Assembly: GCA_035235625.1 (NCBI GenBank)
Contig: CP141146.1
Location: 28,390,501 to 28,454,500, forward strand
DNA from: Saururus chinensis
Lineage: Eukaryota; Streptophyta; Magnoliopsida; Piperales; Saururaceae
Reading direction: 5' to 3'
Length of the DNA stretch: 64,000 bases
In this document: positions 23,310 to 34,720 of the stretch, in pieces
Layout: the number at the start of each line of letters is the position of its first letter
How positions within the stretch are numbered: the first letter of the stretch is position 1
Notes under the pieces: model-generated
Seen by the model: only the letters and a program-made list of their open reading frames with translations
Databases searched by the model: none
Told to the model about the DNA's origin: nothing
Translations under genes and position numbers: made by a program

Positions 23310-23487
23310 CGTTAGAATGACCCTGTAGGGCGTTCAAATGGCAGCACTACAGTTTTGGCATATTTCCAGTGTAGCCGATCGAATGGCCCTGTAGGGCGTT
23401 CGAACGACAACACTACAATTTTAACATTTTTCCTATTTAGCCGACCGAACGGCCCTGCAGGGCGTTCGAACGGCTACACTGCAGAAT
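23310..23487 (+). repeat. 66-bp tandem repeat with paired CGTTCGAACG-like decamers
   Basis: Decamers at 23310/23331, 23376/23397 and 23442/23463: within each pair the two start 21 bp apart with an 11-bp spacer of the form GCCCTGYAGGG. Pairs repeat every 66 bp. The third unit has CGTTCGAACG exactly. Confidence 0.9.
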
Positions 23488-24784
23488 TTGACCATTTTAT
23501 GTATATTGCTTATTTCGACATATCTACTCTAAAATATTATTTTTATGTTTATGTGGAGTGTTTTGAGCTATAGTAAGCTACTGGAAGGGTATACCATTGA
23601 TGTTTTGAAGTTGTGGTATATATTTAGAGTTATGTGGAATGACTTGTGGTTGGTTATATGATGTTGGAATTGCCATCTTGAAGTTATGAGTGGTTGATTC
23701 TCTATGGTTGAGTATATTTTCAGTAGAGCTATAACATACTAATAGACTGATATGTCATGATAAGATGTGGTTAAATGATGTGTGAACGTTAGTGTTATAT
23801 CTTGACTCAAGTATGAAGTGAATGATCTTATATATGTTTAGCTTGTGGTTGGGCTTTAACTTGAGATATGATTTTAATGGTTCTTCTCCTATGATTTCTG
23901 CTGGAATTCATGATTAGATGTTAATGCACATGTGTAGTGTGATGGTGAATTAATTACAAGCATGTTGATATACATTGAGGGAAGTGCTTCTACTATATGT
24001 ACACACACACATGTGGTGTTTAATGATGATGATGAGGTTTGCTATTATGATTATGAATGCTTGCATGAGGGGCTGATGAGGGCACTTATCATGAATTAGG
24101 ATTCATGTTTGCCTTGCCCACGTATGTACCATGTTGCATGAATCATGAAAATGGATTTTCAATTGAGGCTTTATCGAGATTAATCGAATTTGATCGATTA
24201 GATGCAATGTGGTGAAATTGCGTGCCGGATTAATCGGTCGTGGCTTAATCGAAACTTGATTGGTCCGAAAGGACATGTTTTGATTTGAATTCATTTGTGG
24301 AACATGTGCACTCCCCGGGTTGAGTCAAGTCAAATGAGATTATATGAGGACGAGTCGTATACTTGTTGCGGTTGAGATTTATTTATTGAGAATAGTCACA
24401 TCTGGACACTGAGCACCCAGAGTGGTATGCCTTAATGCAATGGCTACCACGTGTTTTAGGTTTCCTATGCGGGAATTTGGACTCTCCCCACCGCAGAGAT
24501 GTCCTTAGTGAACACCCTGCTCTTGGTTCCCTATGTGGAATTTGGATGTTCTTGGCCAGAATTGTCTTTAGCAAGCAAACCTGCTCTAGGTTCCCTTTGG
24601 GGAATTTGGATTTCCCGTGTGGATTATCCTTGGCGAGCAGAGGGACTGACTACCCCTACATCTTGGTTTCTCTTATGGAATTTAGACTGTGTCCTAAGCG
24701 GGCAATGCCCCAGGTTTCCAGTTAGGAAATTTGGACCACGTCCAGCCTTGCGGTAATGATTGTGTTTACTCCTTGATGGAGGCA

Positions 24785-25030
24785 TTCTCTATGATGTTGA
24801 TGCATGATATGAAATGTATGTTAGAGATACATCTCATGTAGGTTTATATGATGTTGATACATGATCTGAAATGTATGTTAGAGATACATCTCATGCAGGG
24901 TTTATATGATGTTGATGCATGATCTGAAATGTATGTTAGAGATACATCTCATGGAGGTTTATATGATGTTGATGCATGATATGAAATGTATGTGAGAGAT
25001 ACATCTCATGAAGGTTTATATGATGGAAAT
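24785..25030 (+). repeat. 57-58-bp tandem repeat, four copies
   Basis: Each unit contains TGATGTTGATGCATGATATG and AAATGTATGTTAGAGATACA, then TCTCATG. Copies start near 24793, 24849, 24907 and 24966. AGATACATCTCATG-type sequence is a weak inverted match to the start of the unit. Confidence 0.85.
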
Positions 25031-25671
25031 GACACCATGTGAATTATACATTATGATGCAGGTTTAGGTGATGTGTACGTGTTATTAGAAAATGATACAT
25101 CTTGTAAATCTTTGATCTGAATTGTTATATTACTATATTGTCGTGTTTCCGATGATTATAGTTATATTAAAAACCATTGCTGAGTTTGTTAAACTCACCC
25201 CTCTTTCTTGTGCTTTTGCTTTGGGGCTGCATGGCGTGACACGCAGATGGACAGGATCTCCTCTATGAAGAAAGGTCAGAGACGATTTGGGAGTGATCGT
25301 GGAGATATCTTGTATGACTTGTTTCCTTGTTTATGCTTTTATGTTTAGAACCTTTATGTGTGGTTCTCATTTTGGTTTATGCTACATTATACATTTGTGT
25401 TGCTTAAGACCTATTTTGGAGCCTAGGCTATGGTTTAACTTAGCATGTGGGTTTGAGACTTTTGTTTATCTTAGAGTTAAAGTAACTCTTTCATTTCTAC
25501 TTATTTATTCTTGCTCAAAGTGGCGTGCGTACTCCGTAATTTTGTTAGATCGCCCGTGATTAGGGCATAAGTCTTCCCCTAAATGGTATCTCAATTTCCC
25601 TTGTCGCCCCCGTGCGCTTGACCGGCCCTTGGCCCGGTTCGGCTAGGGTCGGGCAAGGCCGGGGTGTGACA

Positions 25672-25676
25672 ATTTT
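25672..25676 (+). repeat. Right target site duplication ATTTT of the solo LTR
   Basis: ATTTT directly after the terminal ACA of the LTR, equal to 22204-22208. Confidence 0.9.
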
Positions 25677-28457
25677 CTCCTTCCATTAGGAGAAATCTGA
25701 TCTCCATTCTTGTTCTTGCCAAGAAGGGATTTGAGGTCATATTCAAAGGGAACAAAGCCACAATGGGAAATGGTAGCTCTGTTTTATTTACAGGTTATTT
25801 AGTTGATGGTTTATATTGTCTAAATGTTTCGGACTCATTTATTTATAATGAATTAGTATTTTTGAGTATTTTGTCTTATTTGTAGATGATGCATTACTTT
25901 GGCACATGTGGTTGTGTTATGTCAATGTAGATAAGCTACATAAAATGTTGAATGCATGGTTATTACCCAAAATATCCAAAGACCTACGTGTCTGTGAGGA
26001 TTGCTTATCGGGGAATATGAGCAGGCAATCCTTCCAAAAGGGACAAAGGGCAAATGAACTATTAGGGGTAGTTCACTCAGATATTTGTGGGCCCCTGAAT
26101 GTTTAGACCCATAGAGGCATGACCTACTTTATAATTTTTATAGATGACTATTCAAAATACAGGTACATGTATCTAATAAATAGAAAATCTGATGCCTAAA
26201 TAAACTCAAAGAATTTAAAACTGAGGTAGAGACCTAGTTAAGCAAAACGGTCAAAGTCTTAAGGACTTATAGGGGTGGCAAGATCTATTTAAGGATTATT
26301 GTACCCATAAGGGAATAGTGCATCAATACACACTCCCCTACACTCCACAGCAAAATAGAGTGGCAAAAAGGCGTACTATGATGCTTATATACATAGTCAG
26401 ATCTATGTTAAATCACTCTAAATTAGGAACCAATTTTTGGGGTGAGGCTTTTGACACTGCGTTGTACATCCTTAATCATGTAACTACAAAGGTAGTCCAA
26501 TGGACAACTTATGAGCTATGGACGGGTCAATGCTCAAGCTTAGTGCATCTTAGAGTGTAGGGGTCCAGGGCACAAGTAAAGGTGCCTGGCCAGTATAGGT
26601 CTAGGCTGGACCCTAAAACCATAAAGTGCTACTTTATTAGTTATTGTGATCACTCTAAGGGGTACATATTTGTGGTTCAACATACGGAGGGGACAGTGGG
26701 GGGTTATAGAATCTAGAGACGCTTATTTCTTAGAAGAAGAATTAAATACCAAAATGCCTAATAAAAGAATAGATTTATTCGAGATAGTAAAAGAGACTGG
26801 TCCTAGTACTACCCCTAAGGAAGTAATTGGATTAGGTCAAAATTAAACCAACTAGGAACCAAGGGCACTGAGGGAAAGAAGGCCTTCAACATAGTTGAGG
26901 GACTTTTATACAATGCTAGAGGAAGACAACGTTAAATTGGATGAACATGTTCTAGATGACCCAATTACTATTGACCACGCTTTGAGTCTTCTAGTTTCTC
27001 AAGAATGACAGAATGCTATTCAAGAAGAAATGGATTTAATATTAAAAAAAATAGAAGATAGTGGATCCACAAGAAGGGTGAAAGCCCATAGGGTGTAAAT
27101 GGATCTTCAAATAGAAGCTTAAGGTAGACGGGTCAATAGACAAGTACAAAGTGAGATTAGTGGCTAAAGGGTTCACTCAAGTGTACGAGATGGAATTTAA
27201 GGAGACATACTCGTCTGTGTCAAGATTTGACTCAATTAAATGTCTCTTAGAAAGTGTTGCTTATTTTGATTTAGAGCTACACCAGATGGATGTAAAGACT
27301 GTCTTCCTAAATGGAGATTTAGAGGAGGAGATTTACATGAAACAACTTGAGGGTTTTATAGTTCCTAGAGGTGAACACAAGGTGTGCAAGCCAATAAAAT
27401 TATTGTATGACCTTAAACAATCTCCATGGTAATGGTACTTCACTTTTCACAAGGTGATTAGTGAATATGGGTTCAAGTGAATGAACATGATCATTGTGTT
27501 TATACCTTCTAGGATGGGACTTAGTATATGATGTTGTCACTTTATGTAGATGACATACTCTTGATGGGGAATGACTTAAGTATGATTGTTAGTTTAAAGG
27601 AATGACTCAAAACCCAATTTGAGATGAAAGATGTGGGTGAGGCATCCTATATCCTTGGGATAAAAATTGATAGTGATAGAAAGGCTAGGAAGCTAAGTAT
27701 ATATTAAGAGTCATATATAGAGAGTGTTCTCAAATGCTTCAATGTCATTTGTTAGAAAGCTATTGAATCCCCTATATACAAGGGTACTATGTTATCTAAG
27801 AGTATGGCTCATCAGACAAAGGAATACAGACTCCGGATGGAGTTAGTGCCATATGCACAAGCTATTGGCAGCTTGATGTATGTCATGACTTGTACTAGAC
27901 CTGACTTGAGTTTTGAGGTAGGCTTGCTTAGCCGATACCAAGCAGACCCTGGACTTCAACACTGGTAAGCAGTGAAAAGGGTATTCCGGTACCTTCTAGG
28001 GTCTAATAATCTAAAACTCACTTATCATGCAGAAAACCTGTCATTAGCCGGATCCAGATGACAGGAAATTCACTCCCAAATTTGTCTTCATGATTTGAGG
28101 CAAGGCTATATTGCAGGCGAGTATATTTTTAAGTCTACGATGAAAGCTAAGTTTTATGCATATAATATAGCAACTTTCCAAGCGGTATGGATAAAGGATT
28201 TTCTAGCTAGATTGGGGTTAGAAAAATGGACTGATGCTCCTCTCCAGATTTATTGTGATAATCAGGTGACTGTGTCGACACTCAAAAATGAGGAGATCAG
28301 TGTCAGAGGTAAGCACATTGAAGTGCATTACTACTATATATTTGACATACTACATAGAGGAAAAGTGACTGTGAGTCATATTCCTACTACTAAGGTGTTG
28401 GCAGATTCACTCACTAAGACCTTAACAACGGATCTATTTACACGACACGCTCATTAG
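25677..28457 (+). pseudogene. Copia pol remainder: GAG-pre-integrase, integrase, RT, RNase H
   Basis: In order: RRNLISILVLAKKGFEV near 25683; pre-integrase and zinc region 25890-26100 (ISKDLRVCEDCLSGN, LLGVVHSDICGPLNV, the last holding the first integrase Asp); integrase core to about 26560 (TYFIIFIDDYSKYRY, and later PQQNRVAKRRT, where the Glu position of QNGVAER appears altered); RT 27000-27700 (LVAKGFTQ, HQMDVKTVFLNGDLEEEIYM, then LYVDDILLMGND with the YVDD box near 27545); RNase H 28095-28457 (ADSLTKTLTTDLF at the end). At least ten stops or shifts. The lineage was not assigned. Confidence 0.9.
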
Positions 28458-28529
28458 TATTGGTCTTCGATAGGACTAGCGCAAGTTACTATTAGACCAT
28501 ATGAGCCTTTCACCCATAGTGGAGGATAT

Positions 28530-29445
28530 TGGACCATGGTCCACCGCTATTTGTAGTTCGGATGAGCCGGTATGGGATACTCGGTCCAAGGATAGTGGGG
28601 GTGGTCACACCGACCCCACATAAACCATCTTGACACATATTCAATTGGGACCCACATCCGTCACACATGCACACTAGGCATGTGACTAGGGTGCGCATAT
28701 TCACTTTGGGGGTCTGACTCTTGAATTAGTGTCGTTGGTCGAACCCATAATTAGCGAGGAATCGACCCTATCGCAGGCTTGGCCGTGTCAGGGGTTCTAG
28801 GCCTCCATGGGCTCAAAGAATTAGAGCCCACTACCATTGTGTCACACCTTCTAAGTTAATCTGATGGAGTTCAGATTGGATGGGAGTATAAATACTTCTA
28901 ATGAGAGTGAGAAGCCCTAACCAAGGCAGCCCCCTATCTTTCTCTCTCTCTCTCCCAATCACACCCCCCCTGGCATGTTGCTCAAAATAAATGGAATAAG
29001 ATGGGGTGACCAACCCCCCTCTCTCCCTCTCTTCTCTCTCTTGCGTAGTGCACAAAGGAGGAAACACTTCTTGGAAATTGTGAGGCTTTAAGGCAAGGGC
29101 TAGGGCACTCGATCAAGTGGATTCTACAATCCAAATCAAGGATTTAGAGGGTTCTACACAAACATAAAGGTAGTCATTTCCTATCTTAATTGAATCGATG
29201 TTCAATTGCTAAATCGAGCATTAGAGTGAAGGAGTAAAGCGTCCAGGGGCTTATCAGCCCCAAAGGCTAGTTTGTATAACTCCCTTATTTTATTATAATT
29301 GATCTATAGCCTCATGCACATATTTATTACTTATGAATGCCTTCGTTCATGTGATTTTGTAGAAAAATTATTTGTAAAATTTGATTTTTATGTAAAGTGC
29401 CAAGGCTCTCCCCACTGCGTGCTTTTATTGGTATGCCACTCATCA
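28530..29445 (+). mobile_element. Copia 3' LTR, about 916 bp
   Basis: Follows a purine stretch (AGTGGAGGATAT) at 28519-28530, begins TGGACCATGGTCC and ends GCCACTCATCA at 29445. Contains GTATAAATACTTC (likely TATA box) near 28886 and CT-rich microsatellites near 28938-28955. The start was set by the purine tract and is good to a few bases. Frames within it are not genes. Confidence 0.7.
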
Positions 29446-29990
29446 ATCTCCTATGCTGATTTAGCCAAGGAATCACTCTATAAGAACTACAAGCCTTGAG
29501 TGGCTGGGTCTTGATCAATGGTGCTTGTGCCATCAGCTATCATGACAACTCCATGCTGTGGAGGGCACCCAACATCAAGTGGCGGCGTCTCCGGGTATTG
29601 TACAACAAGTACCTCTTTAGCTCTCATAGCTTGGACGCCAATCATAGCCTGAGGAAGTGGAAGGTGGATGAGCATGTTGCTTGCTTGTCTGAGAGTAGCC
29701 AGGCGGGACAAGTAGTTAACGTCTGGCAACACATTTATGCAACCTTGATCAACTTCATCTCCAACCTCAAGTTCTCAACCGACATGGCCAGACTCAAGTC
29801 CCAGGCCTCCACAGACTGCCAAGAAATGTCTCATCTTAATTAGCAACATTTCCGCATAGCCAAATGTCATAGATTGGCCTCATGTGCTTTGCCCCTTTGA
29901 TCCTCAAAGGAATTTGAGGGCGAGTCGTAGAGCTAATAATGAATTTGCACCTTCGACCACTGCAATAGCTCCCATCGAGCCTTCAGTGGG
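29446..29990 (+). other. Unassigned 0.55-kb segment with a 115-codon open frame
   Basis: More GC-rich and more codon-like than its surroundings. The frame 29496-29843 contains WRRLRVLYNKYLF and VVNVWQHIYATLINFISNLK, which I do not recognise as any family. It lies between the copia LTR end and the LINE. It could be captured host sequence or part of another element; no function is claimed. Confidence 0.3.
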
Positions 29991-31262
29991 GTCCAGTAAG
30001 CACATTTATTGGTCTCTTCACTTTCTTCTTCCAGTTAGTGTTATTAAACAATTGGAATCTTTTATGGCTGATTTCCTTTGGAGTAATTTAGACCAATGTT
30101 GAAAATTTCATCCCCTTAGTTGGAAGAAAGTTTGTCTTCCTAAAGATGAGGGTGGCCTAGGCATTAAATCCGTTGGGGATTGGTGCTCTATTGGTTTACC
30201 CAAGCACTTTTGGAGAATTTTATATGATAAAGAATTGTTATGGGTGAAATGGATTAATGAATTTTATATTCAGAGTTCTTCCATATGGCATTGGGATACT
30301 CCTTCCTTTTGGTTCACATTTTTGGAAGAGTATTTTATCAATGCGTAATACTTTGATGGATTTCATCTCCTACAAAGTAAATAATGGGAGAAAAATTCTT
30401 TTTTGGTTAGATCCTTGGGCAGGTAATTTTATTCTTTTGCATAATTATGGTAATCGTCTTATCTTTCAATTGGAAAGTCATCCTCTTATAACTATATCAG
30501 ATTGTATGGTTATTGATCATTGGAAGTGGATTGAACAAATTAACTTAAGATGTGACCATTTATTGCAAACTATAAGTGTTGGTCCTGTGCTTAACCATAA
30601 TGAGGATAAAGTCATATGGAAACTACCAAATCTGCTTATAATGCTATCTCTAGACATGGCCCTAAGTTAAGATGAACATCTCTTCTCTAGTTCAAGCATC
30701 ACATCCCAAGGCATTTCTTCATTAGTTGGTTAATGTTTCATGGGAGATTGCTTACTTTAGATAAAATTCAAGCACGAGGAGTTCAAATAGTTAATAAATG
30801 TATTCTATGCAAGGCCGACCAGGAAATATCTCCACATTTATTTTTCTCATATGGTTATTCCAGATGGATTATGGGCTCTATTTTCAAATTCTTCAGGGTG
30901 GATATATCTTGTCATAAGGCTCAAGAAGCCCTTCAACATATTCTTCATTTCAGTAGATCAATTCCAAGTTTTGGTTTGCTTAAAGATATTTATGAATTAT
31001 GTCATTTATTTCATCGGACAAGAGATAAATCAGCATATCTTCAAGGATGAATACACTCATAAAAGGGCTCTATTTAGTATGTGTGAAAGACAAGCAAGAT
31101 CTTATATCATTGTCAATTCCTCTTTAATTAAGCTTATCCGTGAATTTCTTTTCATTGCTACTTAATGGTAATTGTAATTTTTCTTTATTTTTTGACAATT
31201 TTTTTCTTTGGTTTTAATTAAAGGGAGTCCTCTCCCCTTTTTATTATTTTTAAAAAAAATTA
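29991..31262 (+). pseudogene. L1-type LINE, 3' end of ORF2 (RT C-terminus and zf-RVT) with A-rich tail
   Basis: Plant LINE signatures: ESFMADFLWS near 30055-30085, WKKVCLPKDEGGLGIKSV at 30121-30174, VNNGRKILFWLDPWAGNF near 30380-30430, then the reverse-transcriptase zinc-binding region: SWLMFHGRLLTLDKIQARG near 30725-30781 followed by CILCKADQEISPHLFF. The frame shifts repeatedly and ends near 31160. An A-rich tail (TTATTATTTTTAAAAAAAA) lies at about 31240-31259. The 5'-truncation near 29991 is typical of LINE insertion. No target duplication was identified. Confidence 0.85.
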
Positions 31263-32340
31263 AATTTACACCGCATCTGCATTTGCTGGATCCCGACTCT
31301 CATTATCTGCGGACACTGACAGGTTTATTCCTTAGCCATGTTGTTAGCCCCTTAACCTGACGGATGTGGAAAGGGGGCAGCTACCCTCATACTTGGCAGC
31401 GGACAACTGAGTTTTGCTAGGCGACGGACAGCCTAGGCAGCCCCTTGGGCACGGACTAATGCTGGGACAGCACGGGAGGTGTTCCGAATGAGCTACTCGC
31501 CTTGCGGAGCACGCTGGGTAGGAGTCCTTGCGCGGGCGGGACTCCAGTAGTGAAGCTGGGCGTTGCTTGGACTTAGGGGATGACTCCTAAGGCGGATAGG
31601 ATTCAGTGATGCTGGTTGGCTGCACTCCTAGTTAGAGTAGGAGTCCGGGCAGTAGGTTCCTAGTACGGACAGGACTCACACAGGCAGGCTGGTCATACTC
31701 CTAGGGCGGACAGGAGATGGAGTGGCTGGTTCCCTCGGATGGGCTGACTCTTGGTGGCAACATGGCGATGGACTTCTAGCTGAAGACAAACTCTTGAAGA
31801 CCTCCTAAACTATGCTGGCTTGGAATGACTTTGGGCTAAGAGTTGGACAGGGTGAAGACTCTTGTATTGGGTGGGTTTTGTACTTCTAGTTGCACTAGGA
31901 CGGCTAACTTATGACTGAGTCTATTTAAGGGAATGGTTGGGGCGGCCATGACATGAGAATGATCTGATTTTCCTGTACAGCGAACAAGGGAGCAAGAGAA
32001 GAGAGTTCTCAGCCTGATTGTTCAGCCCCTGCCCTCTCCTTACATTGTATTTTAGCGGACAGAAATATAACTTGGGCGGGGACTTGTGTTACTGTATTGC
32101 TATTTTATTTTATTTTCCCTTGCGCATATGAGTGGGAAGGAAAGAGAGTAACTGCTGATTGCACGGTGCAGCCAGGACATCACAAGTGTGGCACTAGGCA
32201 AAGCTTCGCACCCGTGACGCGTGTCTACATAAGACCTAGAGACTAAAACTTATGTTCGCAGCCGCGTCCGTGTATAAAGAGATGTCCGTTTTAGTTGCGG
32301 ACGGACGACGGATAAATAATGTCCGTTTACACCCCTAACT
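31263..32340. other. Unclassified LTR-like or non-autonomous repeat segment
   Basis: GC-moderate segment with no protein match. It holds a TATA-like TCTATTTAAGGG near 31920, a cluster of CCTAGNGCGGACAGGA-like words at 31500-31710, and at its right edge (32270-32340) GTCCG-rich sequence ending GTCCGTTTACACCCCTA, which resembles terminal sequence of small hAT-like elements. Neither terminal repeats nor target duplications could be established. Confidence 0.4.
31500..31710. repeat. Repeated CTCCTAG..GCGGACAGGA words
   Basis: Variants at about 31506 (GGTAGGAGTCC), 31586 (CTCCTAAGGCGGATAGGATT), 31627 (CTCCTAGTTAGAGTAGGAGT), 31657 (TTCCTAGTACGGACAGGACT) and 31690 (CTCCTAGGGCGGACAGGAGA). Several are near-palindromic (CTCCTA..TAGGAG). 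Spacing is irregular, about 30-75 bp. Confidence 0.6.
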
Positions 32341-32432
32341 ACACGTTTATTTTTCATAAACAAATGATTGGAAGCAAATCGTGAAGGGAGAGAGCAGCGG
32401 AAGAAGGGAGAAGGAGAAGGGGCGAGAGCGAG

Positions 32433-32723
32433 ATGGGGTTCATAATGGAGTTTGCAGAGAACCTGGTGCTGAGGATGATGGAGGACCCCAAGGAGAGGGA
32501 CCGCAAGAACCGGGAGCACGTGTACGCCGTTAAGGAGCGCTGCCTCAAGACGAAGGAGATGTGGAGCCTCCCCCTCCGCCCCTATGGCTTCTGGACTTTC
32601 GACCGCCACAACGCCCAGCTCGCCTGGGACGCCCAGATCAGCCAGGTCCCTGGTCGCCGCGACCCCTATGACGACCTCCTCCAGGACATGCCCCCTCCCC
32701 CTCCGCCCCCCACCACCAAGTAG
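32433..32723 (+). CDS. Small conserved plant protein, probable mitochondrial complex I accessory subunit (P1-like)
   Basis: A 96-residue single-exon frame starting GAGATGGGG. It begins MGFIMEFAENLVLRMMED, has a basic/acidic charged stretch (DPKERDRKNREHVYAVKERC), then PLRPYGFWTFDRHNAQL, QISQVPGRRDPYDDLLQD and a Pro-rich tail. I know this pattern from a short plant-conserved protein of about 100 residues, which I associate with the complex I subunit encoded by Arabidopsis At1g67350; the family match is from memory and the function is inferred. GC-rich codon use and no interruptions set it apart from all neighbours, so it looks like a live host gene. Upstream purine-rich sequence (32395-32430) would be 5'UTR. 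A second ATG three codons on is unlikely to matter. Confidence 0.85.
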   Translation: MGFIMEFAENLVLRMMEDPKERDRKNREHVYAVKERCLKTKEMWSLPLRPYGFWTFDRHNAQLAWDAQISQVPGRRDPYDDLLQDMPPPPPPPTTK

Positions 32724-32981
32724 TCAAGGCGCCTTGCTTGTTCTTCATGTTTCCTTTATGAAAGGTTGGTCGGCATTTTTTATCTTTGATTTTTCCTTAC
32801 TTTTTTGGTTCTTTTGTTTAAAAGTTGTTGATTCGGAGAAATATGGTCAAACATTTGCGGGTTTATTTTGTACACCCATAATCTGTTTGATGAATATTCC
32901 TTTGCCGGAATTGTGGGTTTCATTTGATTTTCTACCTTCCGCTAGTCCATTTCACGGAATTTACACGGCTGTCGGTTCAGG

Positions 32982-33552
32982 TGAAGCTTCATTGGGGATT
33001 GTTTTCGCATTTGACTTGTGTGAATATGATATGTCTGGGTTTTGATTGGCAGCCCACGAGCTATTTATTGAAATTCTACTAGTTAATTAGTGTCTCAATG
33101 AATAGCTACTCTGATAATAACTCATCAAGGTAAAGGCAGTTGCGGTCAAACTCATAAACTATTTGATTGTGTAAACCGTTGTATAAACCAATTGTCCTAA
33201 AGAAGGATTCCCTTTCCTAAAGGCTTGAGCTCTCGGGAAACTTAGGTTATCTACATGGTATTGGAGCTTCAGGTTTTCAGAGGTCCTGGGGTTCAAGGCT
33301 TGTTGGAGGCATTTATATGCTAATTTTGTTTCACATTGATTGATGCTTGCACATAAGAAGGGGTCTTAAAATATAAAATAAATTAATAAGATTTCCCTTT
33401 TTTAATGGCTAGAGCTTTTGGGAAACTTGGTTATCTTACACTAGGCTTGTAGGGAGAAGGTCCAGTGGGGATGGGTTTTGCATTTAGTTTGTGTTAAAAG
33501 GACATGTCTGGGTTTGATAAGCAGCCCCTGAGCTGATTCATTGTAGTTCTAC
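32982..33552 (+). repeat. Direct duplication, two copies about 470 bp apart
   Basis: The block at 32982-33078 (GATATGTCTGGGTTTTGATT, GGCAGCCCACGAGCT) recurs at about 33455-33552 (ACATGTCTGGGTTTGATAAG, CAGCCCCTGAGCT). Inside, GCTTGAGCTCTCGGGAAACT near 33224 recurs as GCTAGAGCTTTTGGGAAACT near 33408. Confidence 0.7.
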
Positions 33553-33899
33553 CATTGTAAATATTTAGGATCTATTTGTTTTTTTTCATTTTCAATCTCA
33601 GATGTGGCTAGAAATGACCATTTTTTGCTTTCTTTGTCTTGTACATAGAGGGCAGGAAATATGTTCACTACATCATTGTCATTTTGAAGTTTAAATTTGT
33701 TTTTTTTTGGCCGAAGGTTAAATGTCAATGGCATCACTGGTTTAGAAAATATATGGTGTAGGTGGTAATTTATGATCTTTCTGATTGAGTTCCTTTTACA
33801 TTGTTTATAGTTGGAATCTAGATAGTGCACAGAGTTGGTTCTCTTTCTTGCTTTTACTTGTCATGTATCTGACATTTATAATTAGTAAAGGATAGGTGC

Positions 33900-34720
33900 T
33901 TTGGGTTGCTCGAATTGGTTTTTTCAGCATTTCTCTCTCCAGTGTGGCATTTTTAAGTTTGTTCACACTTTAACGGTAAGGGGGATATTACCTGATTGGC
34001 GAGGGTATGTCTTTTGATCGGGCACTTGTAGTTGATTCATTTATTTTTGTTTTCTTGTCTTTGAAATATTTTCTGAGCGTCAGTTATGGTCCGAGTCAGA
34101 CCTTTCTGTTCTTGAATATATTTGGGAGTGGGACCCCCCTACAGTCTGAACGACTTGATTGCCTGATCTAGGTTGTTTATTTTCCTGTATGTGCTTTAGT
34201 GCTTATTTAGGACTTTCCATTCCGAGAGCTTAGCATGGAAGGAAACTAATGTCTCTGTACCAGTAAGTCTAATGTTGTAAGACTAGGTTGAGAACATATT
34301 TATAGAATTTTACTGCGAATAAATGATTTTTCTGATTGAATTCTTTTGTCTTGTTTGCTGTTTTTTAGCATTTTTCTTTACTCCAATTTGACATTATAAA
34401 ATTCGGCCACATTTCAATGTTAATGGTCTCTTGATCAAATTGGTATGGAGCTGCCTTGCAGCTTGTTATTCACGAGTTATTCAGATAATTTTGACTTTTG
34501 TCTCTAAAATTTAGTTTTCCATATACGTAATATTGAAGTCAGACCCTTCTACTGTTATTTGGAAGCATAATATTCTTTAAGGCTACTGAATTTGATTGCC
34601 TAATTTAGGTTGTTCATTTTGTGCTTTAGTGCAAATTTCAGGATGTGTATCTGACAGCTTATCATGAAAGGTAATTATTTGCTTTGTTCCAGTGAGTTCT
34701 ATAGCATAGGATTCTATCCG
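33900..34720 (+). repeat. Direct tandem duplication with about 440-bp step
   Basis: TTTTTTCAGCATTTCTCTCT near 33918 recurs near 34360. GTCAGACCTTTCTG at 34095 recurs at 34538. GATTGCCTGATCTAGGTTGT near 34158 recurs as GATTGCCTAATTTAGGTTGT near 34592. The two copies are clearly diverged, so the duplication is old. Confidence 0.75.

Larger units (their letters stand above)
22209..25671 (+). mobile_element. Solo LTR of a gypsy element, 3463 bp, with exact 5-bp target duplication
   Basis: Starts TGTAAGATCCCTGATC at 22209 and ends GGCCGGGGTGTGACA at 25671. The target duplication ATTTT is at 22204-22208 and 25672-25676. The copia reading frame continues on both sides. There is no internal domain, so it is the product of LTR-LTR recombination. 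The landmarks match the chromovirus LTR at 1441-4605. TATA-like ACTATAAATAG lies near 22629. Frames within it, such as 24435-24756, have no recognisable product and follow repeated GGAATTTGGA phrases. Confidence 0.95.
20211..29445 (+). mobile_element. Ty1/copia element, decayed, split by a solo gypsy LTR
   Basis: Only the last 44 bp of the 5' LTR remains (20211-20254, ending TATGCCAGTCATCA, matching the 3' LTR end at 29445). A decayed iMet primer site (TAGTATCAGTTCC) follows at 20256. The leader 20269-21159 has no coding signal. Gag, protease, integrase, RT and RNase H then follow in copia order in many broken frames. The 3' LTR spans 28530-29445. A 3463-bp solo LTR (22209-25671) interrupts it between the protease region and the GAG-pre-integrase domain. 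Confidence 0.85.

Noticed and set aside
32230..32340. A complete MITE upstream of the small gene
   Set aside because: The right end resembles small hAT-like elements (TTTACACCCCTA), but no matching inverted left end or 8-bp duplication was found.
33549..33830. 93-codon minus-strand frame in the stretch behind the small gene
   Set aside because: Lys/Asn-rich translation of AT-rich DNA within duplicated sequence; no homology recognised.
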